Positions 23,043 through 32,413 of a DNA stretch of 64,000 nt are shown one piece after another. How positions within the stretch are numbered: the stretch's first letter is position 1; each line of letters begins with the position of its first letter. The position numbers and the translations under genes are program-made. Origin of the DNA: Sporobolomyces roseus (lineage: Eukaryota > Basidiomycota > Microbotryomycetes > Sporidiobolales > Sporidiobolaceae); contig JADILM010000001.1 in the NCBI GenBank assembly GCA_016617785.1, positions 248,001-312,000 of the forward strand, given 5' to 3'. The notes beneath the pieces were generated by a model, which searched no databases, had not been told where the DNA came from, and saw nothing but the letters and a program-made list of their open reading frames with translations.

Positions 23043-23619
23043 ATGAATATATCTGTAAGTAGCCCAGTTTTTCTTTCATCCGTTCCTGCCCAGATATGAT
23101 AAGCTATCAACCCGCTCAGATCCTCAAACATCTCGCTCCTTTCCGAGTCCTTCATCGCAACCCTTCCAAGCAGTTGGAGGAAGCAATCGCAAGCCCTTTC
23201 GCTTTTCTTCGGACTATCGAAGCACTGACACAAAGCTACGGTAGCAGTCCAAAGTTGAAAGAGCAATGAAAAGGCTGGACGCAAAACGTAGGAAGCTGAG
23301 GTTTGCATCCGACGAAGACAGGGCGATTGGTACAGAGATCGCGTCACTTGTTGGAAAGAGGACGGTGAGTACGTCCCTCCATGTCGGACCTTGAATGATC
23401 TCCTGATTCGACAGAAGACAGGCAATGCTCCACCTCAAAGACACCGGCGAATTGCTCCGGTCGAACATCAAACAGCAGAGTGATCGCTTGGAGGAAGATG
23501 AGCAGACGGGGAGGGATGACGAGGTCAGTAAGGAGGCAAAAAGGACAATGGCAAGCATGCAGCAGCGCTGGAATGAATGGGCAGCTGAGTGTGACAAAAT
23601 CTGTCGTGCTTCCCATTAG
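23043..23619 (+). CDS. small coiled-coil-like protein, three exons, unrecognised
   Basis: Proposed exons 23043–23054, 23248–23364 and 23422–23619 are all phase 0 and give 108 residues: MNISSKVERAMKRLDAKRRK and then helical, charged sequence ending CDKICRASH. Donors are GTAAGT and GTGAGT; acceptors are GTAGCAG and AAGACAG. The long middle frame is heptad-like (LLRSNIKQQSDRLEEDEQ). The first intron is long for this genome (193 nt), and an in-frame ATG at about 22994 would add an N-terminal hydrophobic stretch, so the 5' end is uncertain. I do not recognise a family. It lies inside the block bounded by the tRNA-Pro inverted repeats. Confidence 0.42.
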
Positions 23620-24471
23620 ATGCATTCTCCCCCAAACAACCGTACAAAACCTTCAAAAACCATGTCTAGTTTCTTTCTCCCGTTCGTAGACCCTACTTCT
23701 TCCCGCAATCCTATATATCCGTACCTGTCTCGTCCTCGATGAACGAACCAACAAGCGATTTGACTGAGTCAACCAATCAATTCTTCTCAATTTCCCTCGT
23801 TGTACTTCATCTACCAGATCCTCCCTTTCCCGGATGAGGTCTTCCCACCCTCATTGCCGTCGCTGATTATTCCTAAAGTAGTTCCCGCGCTGAGAGTTGT
23901 TTACGCTGAGATTTAGCTGACTTTGGGCGAGAGGGAGATGACGGAGCGAGAGTTGGAGGAAATGGTGAGGAGAGATTTCGGTGGGCTGACACGGAGAGAG
24001 GTATAGAGACGGGCGCGAGAGGAAGAGAGGGTATGGAGGGCGATAGAACGGAGGAGGGGAAGAAAGAGAGAACGAGATCAACCGAATAAGATCTCGTATA
24101 TGACGACTGCGATGTTGATTGGAATGAGGGGAGCTGAATAGAAGGATTCTCGTCAGTTCCAGTCCCGTTGCGCAGTAAGAGTGAGCTCCTCATCAAAGTT
24201 CTTACTGCGTCAACCAACTGGACCGCCGTCGTCTGGACGCTGACGTCTGACTGACCTCCGCCACCTCCCATCTAGCCAGTAATTATCCCGTAAGCGTTGG
24301 GCCGAGTTCGTTGCTGTTGTCGTTGAGCGAAGTTGAGCGAAGTTGAGCGAATGAATCGTCCGAAGCGAAGAAGAAGAGAATTATTGTTACGCGCACTTTG
24401 CAAGCCTGAGCACTAGCGGATTACTACGAGTCCCGTGTAGTCCTTCGCATCGATGGAGCGAGAAAGTGAAG
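23620..24471. other. intergenic left of the retrotransposon
   Basis: About 850 bp. It includes a short tandem repeat of GAGCGAAGTT (nearly three units) near 24322–24350. No gene seen. Confidence 0.4.
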
Positions 24472-24628
24472 GGCGCTTCGTATTCGTCAGCGTCGAACTC
24501 TTCGAATTTCTTCCCGTCGATTTCGCAAGTTCGAATTTCGTATTTCGTATTTCTACTACTACTCTCCTTTGAGAGGTTTGGGGCTAGAGAGCGAAAGCTC
24601 TCGGTCGCAAGACCCCAGCGGAGAAGCC
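24472..24628 (-). repeat. terminal split repeat, B copy 2 (157 bp)
   Basis: Identical to 24907–25063 with an offset of 435 bp. It starts GGCGCTTCGTATTCG and ends CAGCGGAGAAGCC on the plus strand. It contains the hairpin-like segment GAGAGCGAAAGCTCTC. Confidence 0.9.
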
Positions 24629-24666
24629 GGGCGCGAAGGGGGAGGCAATCCGGGGAGGTGGGCGGG

Positions 24667-24906
24667 CAAAAGATCGATGCGTTCTGCTATCTGAGAACGA
24701 AGCGATATTCGAATTCGATTCGAGCGAGAGAAGAGAGAGAGAGAAAGGGGGCGAAAGTCTTCGCGAGCGAAGGATTCGACTTCGCTTGACTCAGAATTTC
24801 GCAGGTCGAAAAGATCGCATTTCTAGGTCAGGAGGTTCTCGAGTTCGACTTTTCTTCCTCACACAGCGCCCCTGGGTTTGGCGAACTATTCGCCGCCAAA
24901 CTTCGA
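24667..24906 (-). repeat. internal split repeat, A copy 2 (240 bp)
   Basis: Identical to 31887–32126 with an offset of 7,220 bp, from CAAAAGATCGATGCG to CCGCCAAACTTCGA on the plus strand. It abuts the next repeat without a gap. It contains a purine run, GAGAGAGAGAAAGGGGG. Confidence 0.9.
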
Positions 24907-25063
24907 GGCGCTTCGTATTCGTCAGCGTCGAACTCTTCGAATTTCTTCCCGTCGATTTCGCAAGTTCGAATTTCGTATTTCGTATTTCTACTACTACTCT
25001 CCTTTGAGAGGTTTGGGGCTAGAGAGCGAAAGCTCTCGGTCGCAAGACCCCAGCGGAGAAGCC
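24907..25063 (-). repeat. internal split repeat, B copy 1 (157 bp)
   Basis: First copy of the B unit downstream of the recombinase ORF; identical to the unit at 24472–24628. Confidence 0.9.
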
Positions 25064-25279
25064 TCCCGCACCAGAGAGACAGCAGGAACGTCGCGGAGCC
25101 GCAAGGTCGAGCGAAGCCTCCCAAACAAACGAAACTGCTCGTCTCGAGGAACCTTCTTCGTACTTCGATTCTATTCCTAAGTTGTTCTACGTTTTCTACA
25201 GGAGCTACAGGTTCTACGGGATCTACAGGTCTTCTAGCTCATTTGTCGATTCCGATACAAGTCAGAATTCTACTCCACC

Positions 25280-27588
25280 TCAGATTCCTCTATCTTTCCT
25301 CAAGTCGTAGCCATGGGAGGAAGAGCGGCGGTGAGAAGTTGTGGTCGGGGAGGAAGCGGCGGGAGAAGGGGGACGAGGGGGGGCAGAAGAGGTCGAGTTT
25401 CGTCGAGTGTTTCGGGCTGAGAGAGTATCTTGCTGGTCGACGTCCCCTTCCTCTTCTTCGTCATCTTCTCCTTCTTCCATCGTCTCTCGAATCTTCGAGT
25501 TTATATCCGTCGAGTTTCCGAAGTCTAATCCAGTATCTTTCGCCTTCCTCAATTCCTTCGCAGCCCTCAAAGCCTGCCACCTCGTGTATCCAGCCTGAAC
25601 GACCGCTCCTCGCCATCTTCCAGCATGTCTAATCTGTTCCATCGCAACACCTCCGATCGCATAAAACGAGTTTCCTCCGATTCTAAACCCATGTCCATCA
25701 ACTTCTTCTCGTCCACAATCCCTCATCGCGGCGTTGAAGGTATCGAGAAAGAAGTTCTTCGTCATGTTGATGTATCTTGAGCCATCTCGAGAACGGTAAG
25801 ACCACAGGAAGTCGTTCGGTCTTTCACTCGTTTTGTTCTCCACGAGGTGTTCGAATAGTCGTGCCATCGGATCGATCATCGTCTCGTCGGTTTGAGGGAT
25901 AATAACGAGAATAGAGCCTTCATTTCCGTTACTCTTGTCAAAGTTGACGGGGATTTCGACCATGGGTGGGTACTCGCCGGATTCTTCGTAAAACTTTGGG
26001 TCTGCTGTCGAAGTTTGAGAATTCGGGTCGAATTTGTTCTGATTGTCCGACGTGAGGTCTTGTAATCGAGCGATGCCGAAGAAGGCGGTAGTAGCGACGG
26101 CGAGGAGACATTTGACGGTCGAGAGGGGGAATTCGTAGGGTTTCTTCTCGTGGAGTTTCGTAACGTAATCATGAAACCTCCTCAAGTCTTCCAAGCAGAC
26201 GGGTCGTCTTTCCTTCCTTGCCTTGTTTCCAACTGTCTTCATCCCTCTGAGGTAGGTTTTCCACTCGTTTGTCCTCAACCTGAATTCGACAGAATGGATC
26301 GTGTGCCATTTCGAGAATGCGGAAGCGATGCCGCAAAGGGACTTCGGACGAAGGGTGGTAGAGTAGCATTCAGCGATGAACTTTAGGAAGAGGTCGTGAG
26401 AGCATGGGAAAAGCTTGTTGTAGGGTAATCGATCCTCGCCTTTTCCGTCGTTCCACCTCAAGAATTCGAGAACATAGCCTGCGTATCCATTCCAGGTCTT
26501 CGAAATGATCGCTTGGGAGAAGATGGTTGCTCGGAGTTGGAGTGATTGGATCGAGTAATCGGCTTTTCGATCGTCTCGTTTGACTGGAATCGGGTCAAGG
26601 AAGAAGAGTAGTTTGAATCGGTCGACACCTTTCGCCCAATCGTAGGTGAAACGGGTTTCTCGAATGGTTTGTTCGAAGGAGGTGTAGTACAGCGGTTCGG
26701 TTCTCCCTTCTTCTGAGAGGTCGATCGAGATGTCGCCGTTCGAGTCTCGGAAGATATCGAAGAACTCTGGGTGCTTCGCGGTTGTATTCATCTTTTCGAA
26801 CAGGACCTCCCGAGTTTCAGTAGCGAGGGCGAGGGTGATGAGTCGGTCTTCGTGAGCTGATATCGCTTCTTCGTCGTCAACGGCGATATCTTCTGAATTC
26901 TGACCGTTCGTATCTCTGTTCGCGAGATTGAGGTCGAAGAGTTCGGGAATAGGTTCGGTCGAGGATGATAAGAAGGTGGAAGGATTGAAGGCGGGTGCTG
27001 GCGTGATGGTGATTCCGAGGGATTCGAGAAGGGAGGAGAAGTTATTTTCGAAGGATTCGATTTGTTGGGTCGTAGTAGCCTCGAGTCGATTTTCGGGGCT
27101 GATCTGCGAGTTCTGTATTCAATAGAGGGAGAAATCTCAGTCTAGCTCTTCCTCTCTTTTCGCTTCCGTTTCGATGATCATCCACGAACATTTGTAGTAG
27201 TTTCTGGGTCTTCCATCTGAGTGTCTCCGTCCGCCTTCTGAGTAGTCTCGCTCGCTTCTAGATTCATCGATTCTTGTACTTGGTCGACACCCATGAAGGA
27301 TGGTGAGGCGTCTCTGTTGAAGACTGTTTCCGCTTCGTTCGACGTTTGAAGAAGATGAGGCGCGAAGGAGAAGGACGGGCGATCCTCCTTTGCTGGAGAA
27401 CGCTTCTGAGGGCTCTGATCTGTTGATCCAGTATCTTGATTGATCCCCCTTTTGCGTGTCGAGGTTGGCGATGGAGGCGTGACGTTTCCTGCTTGATGGG
27501 ACGTCGGCTGCTGAATCGCGATTCTATTGGAGTTGTTCATAGCGTGTATGGCTATCGGGTCGAGGTAGTCATCGTCGAGATAGTCCAT
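25280..27588 (-). CDS. retrotransposon tyrosine recombinase
   Basis: Two exons, 27588–27190 and 27112–25280, give about 743 residues. The long exon alone is open for 611 codons. The integrase-like core is in the C-terminal half. The box I Arg is in FFGIARLQDLTSD, box II is HGFRIGG (H-x-x-R), then RHAGRWRG and the nucleophile Tyr in QAGYTRW. This is the R…H-x-x-R…H/W…Y set of tyrosine recombinases. The N-terminal 130 residues are acidic and disordered. The intron uses a GTTCGT donor and a GAATACAG acceptor; the join is phase 0. It would insert the circular cDNA intermediate. The C-tail is Ser/Pro/Arg-rich. Confidence 0.85.
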
Positions 27589-27731
27589 CTTGGAAGTTTG
27601 GTGGTGAGGAGAGAAGAGAAGTGGAAATTCATTCAACTCTCGAATTCGACAAGTCTTTCGGATTTTATTTGAGAAGTGTTAAGTTATTCTTTCTTCGACA
27701 CAACGAGGGGGAAAAGGGTTTTCGTTACACA

Positions 27732-29564
27732 TTAGTCGTAAGGAGAGGTTCGGATGTATTCAAAGGAGGTTACACGAGAAGAGCAAAGTGCCGGAAGAGG
27801 AAGATCCAAAGTGATGTTCGTAAATCCAATCGGTACTAGTCCTCTCGAAGGTTTGTCTGCTGGGTTGTCTTCCGATCGAACATACTGTACTTGTAAGTAG
27901 ATGTTCGAGAGAGATGCGAGTTCGTCTAGTCTTCGAATCGCCGCATTTTGTCCTCTATTTCGACTCCATCCTTTCTTGACTCCGAAACAGATTCCCATGT
28001 TGTCGCATTCGAGGACGACGAGGGATCCTTCGACACCTTCTCCAAACTTCTTAATGAAAGCGTCCAGCAGTGCAACTAGAGCCCATCCTTCTGCTACTCC
28101 GATATGATTCTCATCTTCCTCCCTCCACTTCTCCTCGAGTGTCCACATTGCGTATTCGGTACCGATCACAATCCCAATACCCATCGATGAAGCGTCGGAG
28201 GAAGCTCGAACGTTGATCCTTCGTTGGAACCGGTCGAAAGAGGTCGAGAGAGGGAGAGGGTCGGAGAGCCATCGTTTCCACAGGGTCAGGTCGGCGATCG
28301 TCGGTCGTTCGAGGTGTCGCTTCTGATAAGGATTGTTGTAGTCGTAGGCACGTCGGGCGGCGAAGAGGTTTTGGAGGTAAGATCGGCGGTGAGGAGCGCA
28401 GAGGGTGGAATAGAGGAGGGAACCGATAACCGTTTCCAACTCGTTCTTCTTAATCTTCCGTGTTCCTGCCCCTTCCAACAGTTGTTCCACCTTGATTCGA
28501 TACTTGTTCTTCTTGTCTTCTGGTAGAGTGATGGTTCTGCGATCGAGGTCGATTTCGAGGCCGCAATGGGTAAATCTCCTCCCGAAATCGAAACCTTTCT
28601 CCGACAGTTGCCAACCAAACTTCTTGAACTTGGAAACGATGTGATCTCTTGTCAGGGATTGGTCGAGTCGGATGAAGAGTAGGTCATCGACTTGATTTTC
28701 GATTCGAAGGGTTGGCTGCCCTTTCTCGTCTCGGAATTCTTCCATCAATCCATCGATCGTACAGTCCATCACGTTTCCGAAGACTCCGCTCGTGTTCCTC
28801 AAACCCCAGGGAGCCACTTTGCAGATCCAGTACCCGTTTCTCCAATAGAGGCACAAGTGCGCTCGCTGATCGGGTCGAGAGGGTAAATGTCGGAAGGCTG
28901 AGGCAACGTCTTCTCCGGCTGCATCGGTACTCGGAGGATCGAAGAGGAATCGGTGGAGAACGTCGAGGATTGGAGTCCATCGACACGGGAAGAGGGAAGG
29001 GTCGAGGAGATCGTTGACCGAGAGATTCTGACCTTCCTTCTTGAACGAAAGGTTTTCTACAGGTCGATACGCTTGTGGCTTGCCGGGCTTCTTGGTCTTC
29101 GGCACGATCTGAAGAGGAGAGGTTCGAAAGGGACCGAGAGCCTCCTCCATTTCGTTCTTCGTATAAGGTCCATCGATTCGTCCTTTCTCGTACTCTTCTG
29201 CAAACCAATCGTCCATCGGTTCGTAAAGTTCGGGGTCGACATAGTTCTCCGGTGTAAAGGTTTCAGTGACGGGAAGGATGAGTCCTAGATCGAATCCTCT
29301 TTCGCAGGAGTAGGGAATGTGTCGATACCGAAATTGCTGTTCTATCGAGAGTCGTTTGATCGCTTCGAGGAAGACTGCAGGATTGAATGTCGTAACGATA
29401 TCCTTCGCTGCTTGTTCGGCAGAGAGCTTTGGTGAACTCGGGCAGTTTTTCCAGATTCGAGTTGGAGTCGCAGGTCGTTGTTCGCTCGGATCTGCTTCGT
29501 CGATCGATTCATTAGGTACTCTCGCATCTCTCAAGTCGACTAGTGATGGACGTACTCGTGTCTT
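27732..29564 (-). CDS. retrotransposon reverse transcriptase–RNase H
   Basis: The frame is open for over 600 codons. RT motifs in order: PLQIVPKTKKPGKPQAYRPV, then DVASAFRHLP (first catalytic Asp), KVAPWGLRNTSGVF, and the box NQVDDLLF (a V-DD form of Y-x-DD). An RNase H domain follows: ASSDASSMGIGIVIG, the Glu in AEGWALVALL, VLECDNMG, and the final SEDNPADKPSRG. No integrase, protease or methylase is seen. There is no ATG at the 5' edge; the frame is closed by a TAG that also forms a good acceptor (GAAATAG, exon from 29564). The domain is therefore likely joined by splicing to upstream sequence ending near the GTGTGAGAAC donor at about 29780. Confidence 0.88.
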   Translation of the reverse strand, partial: KTRVRPSLVDLRDARVPNESIDEADPSEQRPATPTRIWKNCPSSPKLSAEQAAKDIVTTFNPAVFLEAIKRLSIEQQFRYRHIPYSCERGFDLGLILPVTETFTPENYVDPELYEPMDDWFAEEYEKGRIDGPYTKNEMEEALGPFRTSPLQIVPKTKKPGKPQAYRPVENLSFKKEGQNLSVNDLLDPSLFPCRWTPILDVLHRFLFDPPSTDAAGEDVASAFRHLPSRPDQRAHLCLYWRNGYWICKVAPWGLRNTSGVFGNVMDCTIDGLMEEFRDEKGQPTLRIENQVDDLLFIRLDQSLTRDHIVSKFKKFGWQLSEKGFDFGRRFTHCGLEIDLDRRTITLPEDKKNKYRIKVEQLLEGAGTRKIKKNELETVIGSLLYSTLCAPHRRSYLQNLFAARRAYDYNNPYQKRHLERPTIADLTLWKRWLSDPLPLSTSFDRFQRRINVRASSDASSMGIGIVIGTEYAMWTLEEKWREEDENHIGVAEGWALVALLDAFIKKFGEGVEGSLVVLECDNMGICFGVKKGWSRNRGQNAAIRRLDELASLSNIYLQVQYVRSEDNPADKPSRGLVPIGFTNITLDLPLPALCSSRVTSFEYIRTSPYD

Positions 29565-29779
29565 CTATTTCGACGTGTCTACTTGTTTCGGTGGGCTTCG
29601 GAATCGACAGGAAAGAGGGTTTCGTAGGAAGGGGGTTCTGCAAGTTCGACGGTGGGGGTCTCAGAGTAGATTCCGTAAGAAGAGGTAATCGTTTCGGTGG
29701 TATTGTATTCGATCTAATGCGAGTCGTCTCATTCTTCAGTTTCTTCGTTATCGATCGAAAAAGGGGGTGGGAAAAGTTC

Positions 29780-30547
29780 TCACACTGTCTGCGCATATGT
29801 TCTTCGTTCTTCGTTCGATTCGGTAGTTCGAGGAGTAATCGGAGGGTTCGTCTTTCGTAGTTCTTCGTTCGTAACGGGTCGCTGAGGGAGAGGATGAGCG
29901 AGAGTTTGTCGACTGTTCTTCGGCAGGAGGGTTCGAGGTCGCAAGATCGATTCGGGTACTCGGGTAGTCTTCGGAGGGTTCATCATGAGTGGTTCTTCGT
30001 TCGTAAGGTATCGCTGAGGGAGAGGGGATTCAGGAGGTGGTCGATTATCGTCCGGTAGGAGGGTTCGAATTGGTGAGGGAGAAGGATTTCGAACATTGTC
30101 GGGCGAAGTGATCGGGAGAGTTACATCCGGTGCACTTGTGGTATGCTGAACAGGCACTGTTCTTCGAGAGGCGGTCGCAGCGGCCGAATAGATTGAAGGT
30201 GAGGCATGATGAGACTCGGTTGTTGTTTCCTTTCCAACCGTATTGAGTCTGAACCTTCCAGAGAGGTGAATCGGAGGGTCTTGCGATCCAGTTCGGGCAG
30301 TCGGCTGCTTTGATTCCGACGTGGAAGTTGAGGCAGATGGGGCAATAACCGTCCTGTCCCCAATTCCTCGAGTCCATCCCATGATCGATCCCTTTTGCGT
30401 AGGGAGAGTCGCACCACCTTGAGTATCCGAACCATGCGGGAGCGTTGGGAGTGGAACTAATGGCTTGTCGAGGGGTACGAGAGAAGTCGATTCGAAAATT
30501 CCCATTCTCGGGTCCTGAGGGTTTGTCCCACTTTTATTCTGGGTCAT
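29780..30547 (-). CDS. retrotransposon ORF overlapping Gag end; leader to RT
   Basis: An open frame of 255 codons begins with an ATG that overlaps the Gag stop codon (ATGACCCAGAATAA). Over 30045–30377 it runs opposite in phase to the zinc-knuckle frame, so at most one of the two is likely coding there. Its 3' third contains a tandem repeat of about 44 codons (RTLLPDDNRPPPESPLPQRY ... RTLLPKNSRQTLAHPLPQRP). It stops just at a plausible donor and could be spliced onto the RT frame at 29564. This part is best read as the N-terminal extension of the RT protein, with moderate support. Confidence 0.45.
   Translation of the reverse strand: MTQNKSGTNPQDPRMGIFESTSLVPLDKPLVPLPTLPHGSDTQGGATLPTQKGSIMGWTRGIGDRTVIAPSASTSTSESKQPTARTGSQDPPIHLSGRFRLNTVGKETTTESHHASPSIYSAAATASRRTVPVQHTTSAPDVTLPITSPDNVRNPSPSPIRTLLPDDNRPPPESPLPQRYLTNEEPLMMNPPKTTRVPESILRPRTLLPKNSRQTLAHPLPQRPVTNEELRKTNPPITPRTTESNEERRTYAQTV
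30045..30533 (-). CDS. zinc-knuckle region in frame after the Gag stop
   Basis: After the Gag TAA (30536–30534) the same frame stays open for 162 codons to 30045. It encodes WFGYSRWCDSPYA, then CPICLNFHVGIKAADCP, and a perfect C-x2-C-x4-H-x4-C knuckle, CTGCNSPDHFARQC. Such zinc knuckles are the nucleic-acid-binding part of Gag proteins. The sequence is clearly protein-like and in frame with Gag, so it is either reached by stop readthrough, or this copy carries a nonsense mutation, or an intron removes the stop. No convincing donor precedes the stop. Confidence 0.7.
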   Translation of the reverse strand, partial: KWDKPSGPENGNFRIDFSRTPRQAISSTPNAPAWFGYSRWCDSPYAKGIDHGMDSRNWGQDGYCPICLNFHVGIKAADCPNWIARPSDSPLWKVQTQYGWKGNNNRVSSCLTFNLFGRCDRLSKNSACSAYHKCTGCNSPDHFARQCSKSFSLTNSNPPTGR

Positions 30548-31781
30548 CGGCTGGAAAGGACTGCATGTCGGGTGTGTGCTGAGGGTAGTAAGAAGCGAGA
30601 GATCGAGGTTGAGGATTCGAGGAAGGATTGTTCGGGGTCGATGCAGGGGGTTGGGAAGTCGATGCGGGGATTTGAGAAGTCGATGCGGGAGAGTAAGAGA
30701 TCGTTCCTCGGGAAGGGTGAGAACGGGTGGTGGTATTCGAGGTAGTAGCTACGTTGGAGTTGTTCGATTGATTGGATCGGGGGTTAGGATGAGAGGAAGT
30801 AAGGGTTGATGAAGTTGGGCCATTGTAAACGATGGTCGAGGAGGAAGCGTTGGTGATCGTGAGCGAGGGGTAGTCGAAATGAACGGAGTGAGGGAGAGGA
30901 AGGTGTTGAAGGTTTCCGTAGAGGTACTCGGTCTTCAGATCTGCTAGTTCTCCTTTTGTCGCGTCACTCCCTAAAACCGTACTTTTCTTCTTAACTATCT
31001 CCTCAATCAAATGCTCAACGAGGGTCGATTTCCTTTTCATTCTTGACACCAAGTCTTCCTGTTTCTCCAAACCCACCAACTCAATCTCGCATGTTCGATA
31101 CAAATCGTTGTCCCATTCTCCCAACTTTAAGACAATCTTCTTCGAGTCGACCAAACCCTTGAATAACGCATTGAGTTTCTTTCTCGCGTACAATGTGAGC
31201 ACCATCTCGCTTCTCATATTCCAACGAGCCTCGATTCCAATCTTGAAATTTAGGAAATCCCTCGAGAGGTTCTTTTTGGTCGATTCGTCGGTGAGGGAAA
31301 CGAGGAGGAGGGCAGAGAGGTAATTGGTGGCGTTGATGACTTCGTTGTGTGAGAGGTAATCATCGAGAGGGCGGAGGGATTCGACGAAATTGTCGAATTG
31401 TACCTTTCCCATGTTCTGGAGGAGGGGCCAAATGGGATTCGAGGATAGTCGACAGTAGGAATCAGTGAAGAAGATGAGTGGAGGGAGATTCGACCATTGT
31501 CGTAACTTGTGTGAGGTGTCTTCTTTCATTCCATACTTGTTCTGAGGGATGAGTTTCAGGTCGGTAGGAGAAGGGGCCGAAAGGAGGTCGGGAGAGGCAT
31601 AGGAAATGGTCGGGAGAGGGGCTGAAGGGATTCTAGCGTTCGGGACGAGTTGTTGTTGAAGTTGATGGAAGAAACCGAGTAACACTTCTTGACCTTGAAG
31701 TCCTGCTGCTGCTTGAGGTTGAACTCCTGCTTGAGGTTGGTCAGCTACTCCAGCTTGCTGTCCTGGCGCTGCTTCTGGCAT
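30534..31781 (-). CDS. retrotransposon Gag-like protein
   Basis: From ATG at 31781 to TAA at 30534: 415 residues. The N-terminus is Gln/Ala/Pro-rich (QPQAGVQPQAAAG). A helical core of about 250 residues (KLRQWSNLPPLIFFTDSYCR ... RSEMVLTLYARKKLNALFKG) precedes a Ser/Thr/Asn/Pro-rich tail with small repeats (PASTSQIPASTSQPPAST). Position and order relative to RT and recombinase mark it as Gag. The frame extends upstream without ATG to 31889, at the edge of the terminal repeat. It ends just before the in-frame zinc-knuckle region. Confidence 0.75.
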   Translation of the reverse strand: MPEAAPGQQAGVADQPQAGVQPQAAAGLQGQEVLLGFFHQLQQQLVPNARIPSAPLPTISYASPDLLSAPSPTDLKLIPQNKYGMKEDTSHKLRQWSNLPPLIFFTDSYCRLSSNPIWPLLQNMGKVQFDNFVESLRPLDDYLSHNEVINATNYLSALLLVSLTDESTKKNLSRDFLNFKIGIEARWNMRSEMVLTLYARKKLNALFKGLVDSKKIVLKLGEWDNDLYRTCEIELVGLEKQEDLVSRMKRKSTLVEHLIEEIVKKKSTVLGSDATKGELADLKTEYLYGNLQHLPLPHSVHFDYPSLTITNASSSTIVYNGPTSSTLTSSHPNPRSNQSNNSNVATTSNTTTRSHPSRGTISYSPASTSQIPASTSQPPASTPNNPSSNPQPRSLASYYPQHTPDMQSFPADDPE

Positions 31782-31886
31782 TGTCAGGGTCTTTGAGAGA
31801 GGAGGGTATAAGGAGGATCGAGCGTGAGAGGAGAGGGGGAAGAGGAGGGAGAAAGAGGCGTGTGTGTTTGATCGGGTGTCGCTAAT

Positions 31887-32126
31887 CAAAAGATCGATGC
31901 GTTCTGCTATCTGAGAACGAAGCGATATTCGAATTCGATTCGAGCGAGAGAAGAGAGAGAGAGAAAGGGGGCGAAAGTCTTCGCGAGCGAAGGATTCGAC
32001 TTCGCTTGACTCAGAATTTCGCAGGTCGAAAAGATCGCATTTCTAGGTCAGGAGGTTCTCGAGTTCGACTTTTCTTCCTCACACAGCGCCCCTGGGTTTG
32101 GCGAACTATTCGCCGCCAAACTTCGA
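31887..32126 (-). repeat. terminal split repeat, A copy 1 (240 bp), 5' end of element
   Basis: Identical to 24667–24906. It lies immediately upstream of Gag on the minus strand and should carry the element's promoter and 5' end. Confidence 0.9.
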
Positions 32127-32413
32127 AGTAGAAGACCAAGAGTTGGAAAAAAAACGAAAATTGAGGTTGACCACTCCCTTCTCACTATGAGCAGCTCGAA
32201 CATACTAGCACACGCAGTAGTCAACCTGCATACTGCCTGTAATCAAACATGAACTCGCAATCCTCCCAAAACCGATTCCCACACTCTACATCTTCTCGAC
32301 TTTGAACAAGGCTACCGTAACTCGGATTAGAGCAGAAACGACTCTGTACAGCGAGATAGGAGCTATAGATTGATCAGTAGAGCTGCTCAGGTCGCTCGGA
32401 AGTGCTTGTTGAG
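32127..32413. other. intergenic right of the retrotransposon
   Basis: Unique flank; no gene seen. The direct flanks of the element (GAAAGTGAAG on the left, AGTAGAAGAC on the right) show no clear duplication. Confidence 0.35.

Larger units (their letters stand above)
24472..32126 (-). mobile_element. tyrosine-recombinase retrotransposon, Ngaro/PAT-type (DIRS order)
   Basis: On the minus strand the element reads A (32126–31887), Gag, RT–RNase H, tyrosine recombinase, then B (25063–24907), A (24906–24667), a 38-bp unrepeated linker and B (24628–24472). This A–ORFs–B–A–B pattern is the split direct repeat of Ngaro/PAT-type YR retroelements. There are no LTRs, no DDE integrase and no target-site duplication evident. 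Gene order gag, RT/RH, YR is also that of the DIRS order. Total length is 7,655 bp. Repeat copies look identical, which suggests recent insertion. It has one in-frame stop inside the Gag region, discussed separately. Confidence 0.9.

Noticed and set aside
22859..23425. 188-codon minus-strand ORF
   Set aside because: It overlaps the better-supported plus-strand spliced gene at 23043–23619 and shows no domain.
29512..29796. 94-codon minus-strand ORF between the leader ORF and RT
   Set aside because: It covers the proposed intron; its frame does not continue into RT, and composition is low-complexity.
24667..32126. Long terminal repeats of an LTR retrotransposon
   Set aside because: The 240-bp repeat is not terminal on the left, a second repeat unit is interleaved, there is no TG…CA boundary or DDE integrase, and a tyrosine recombinase is present.
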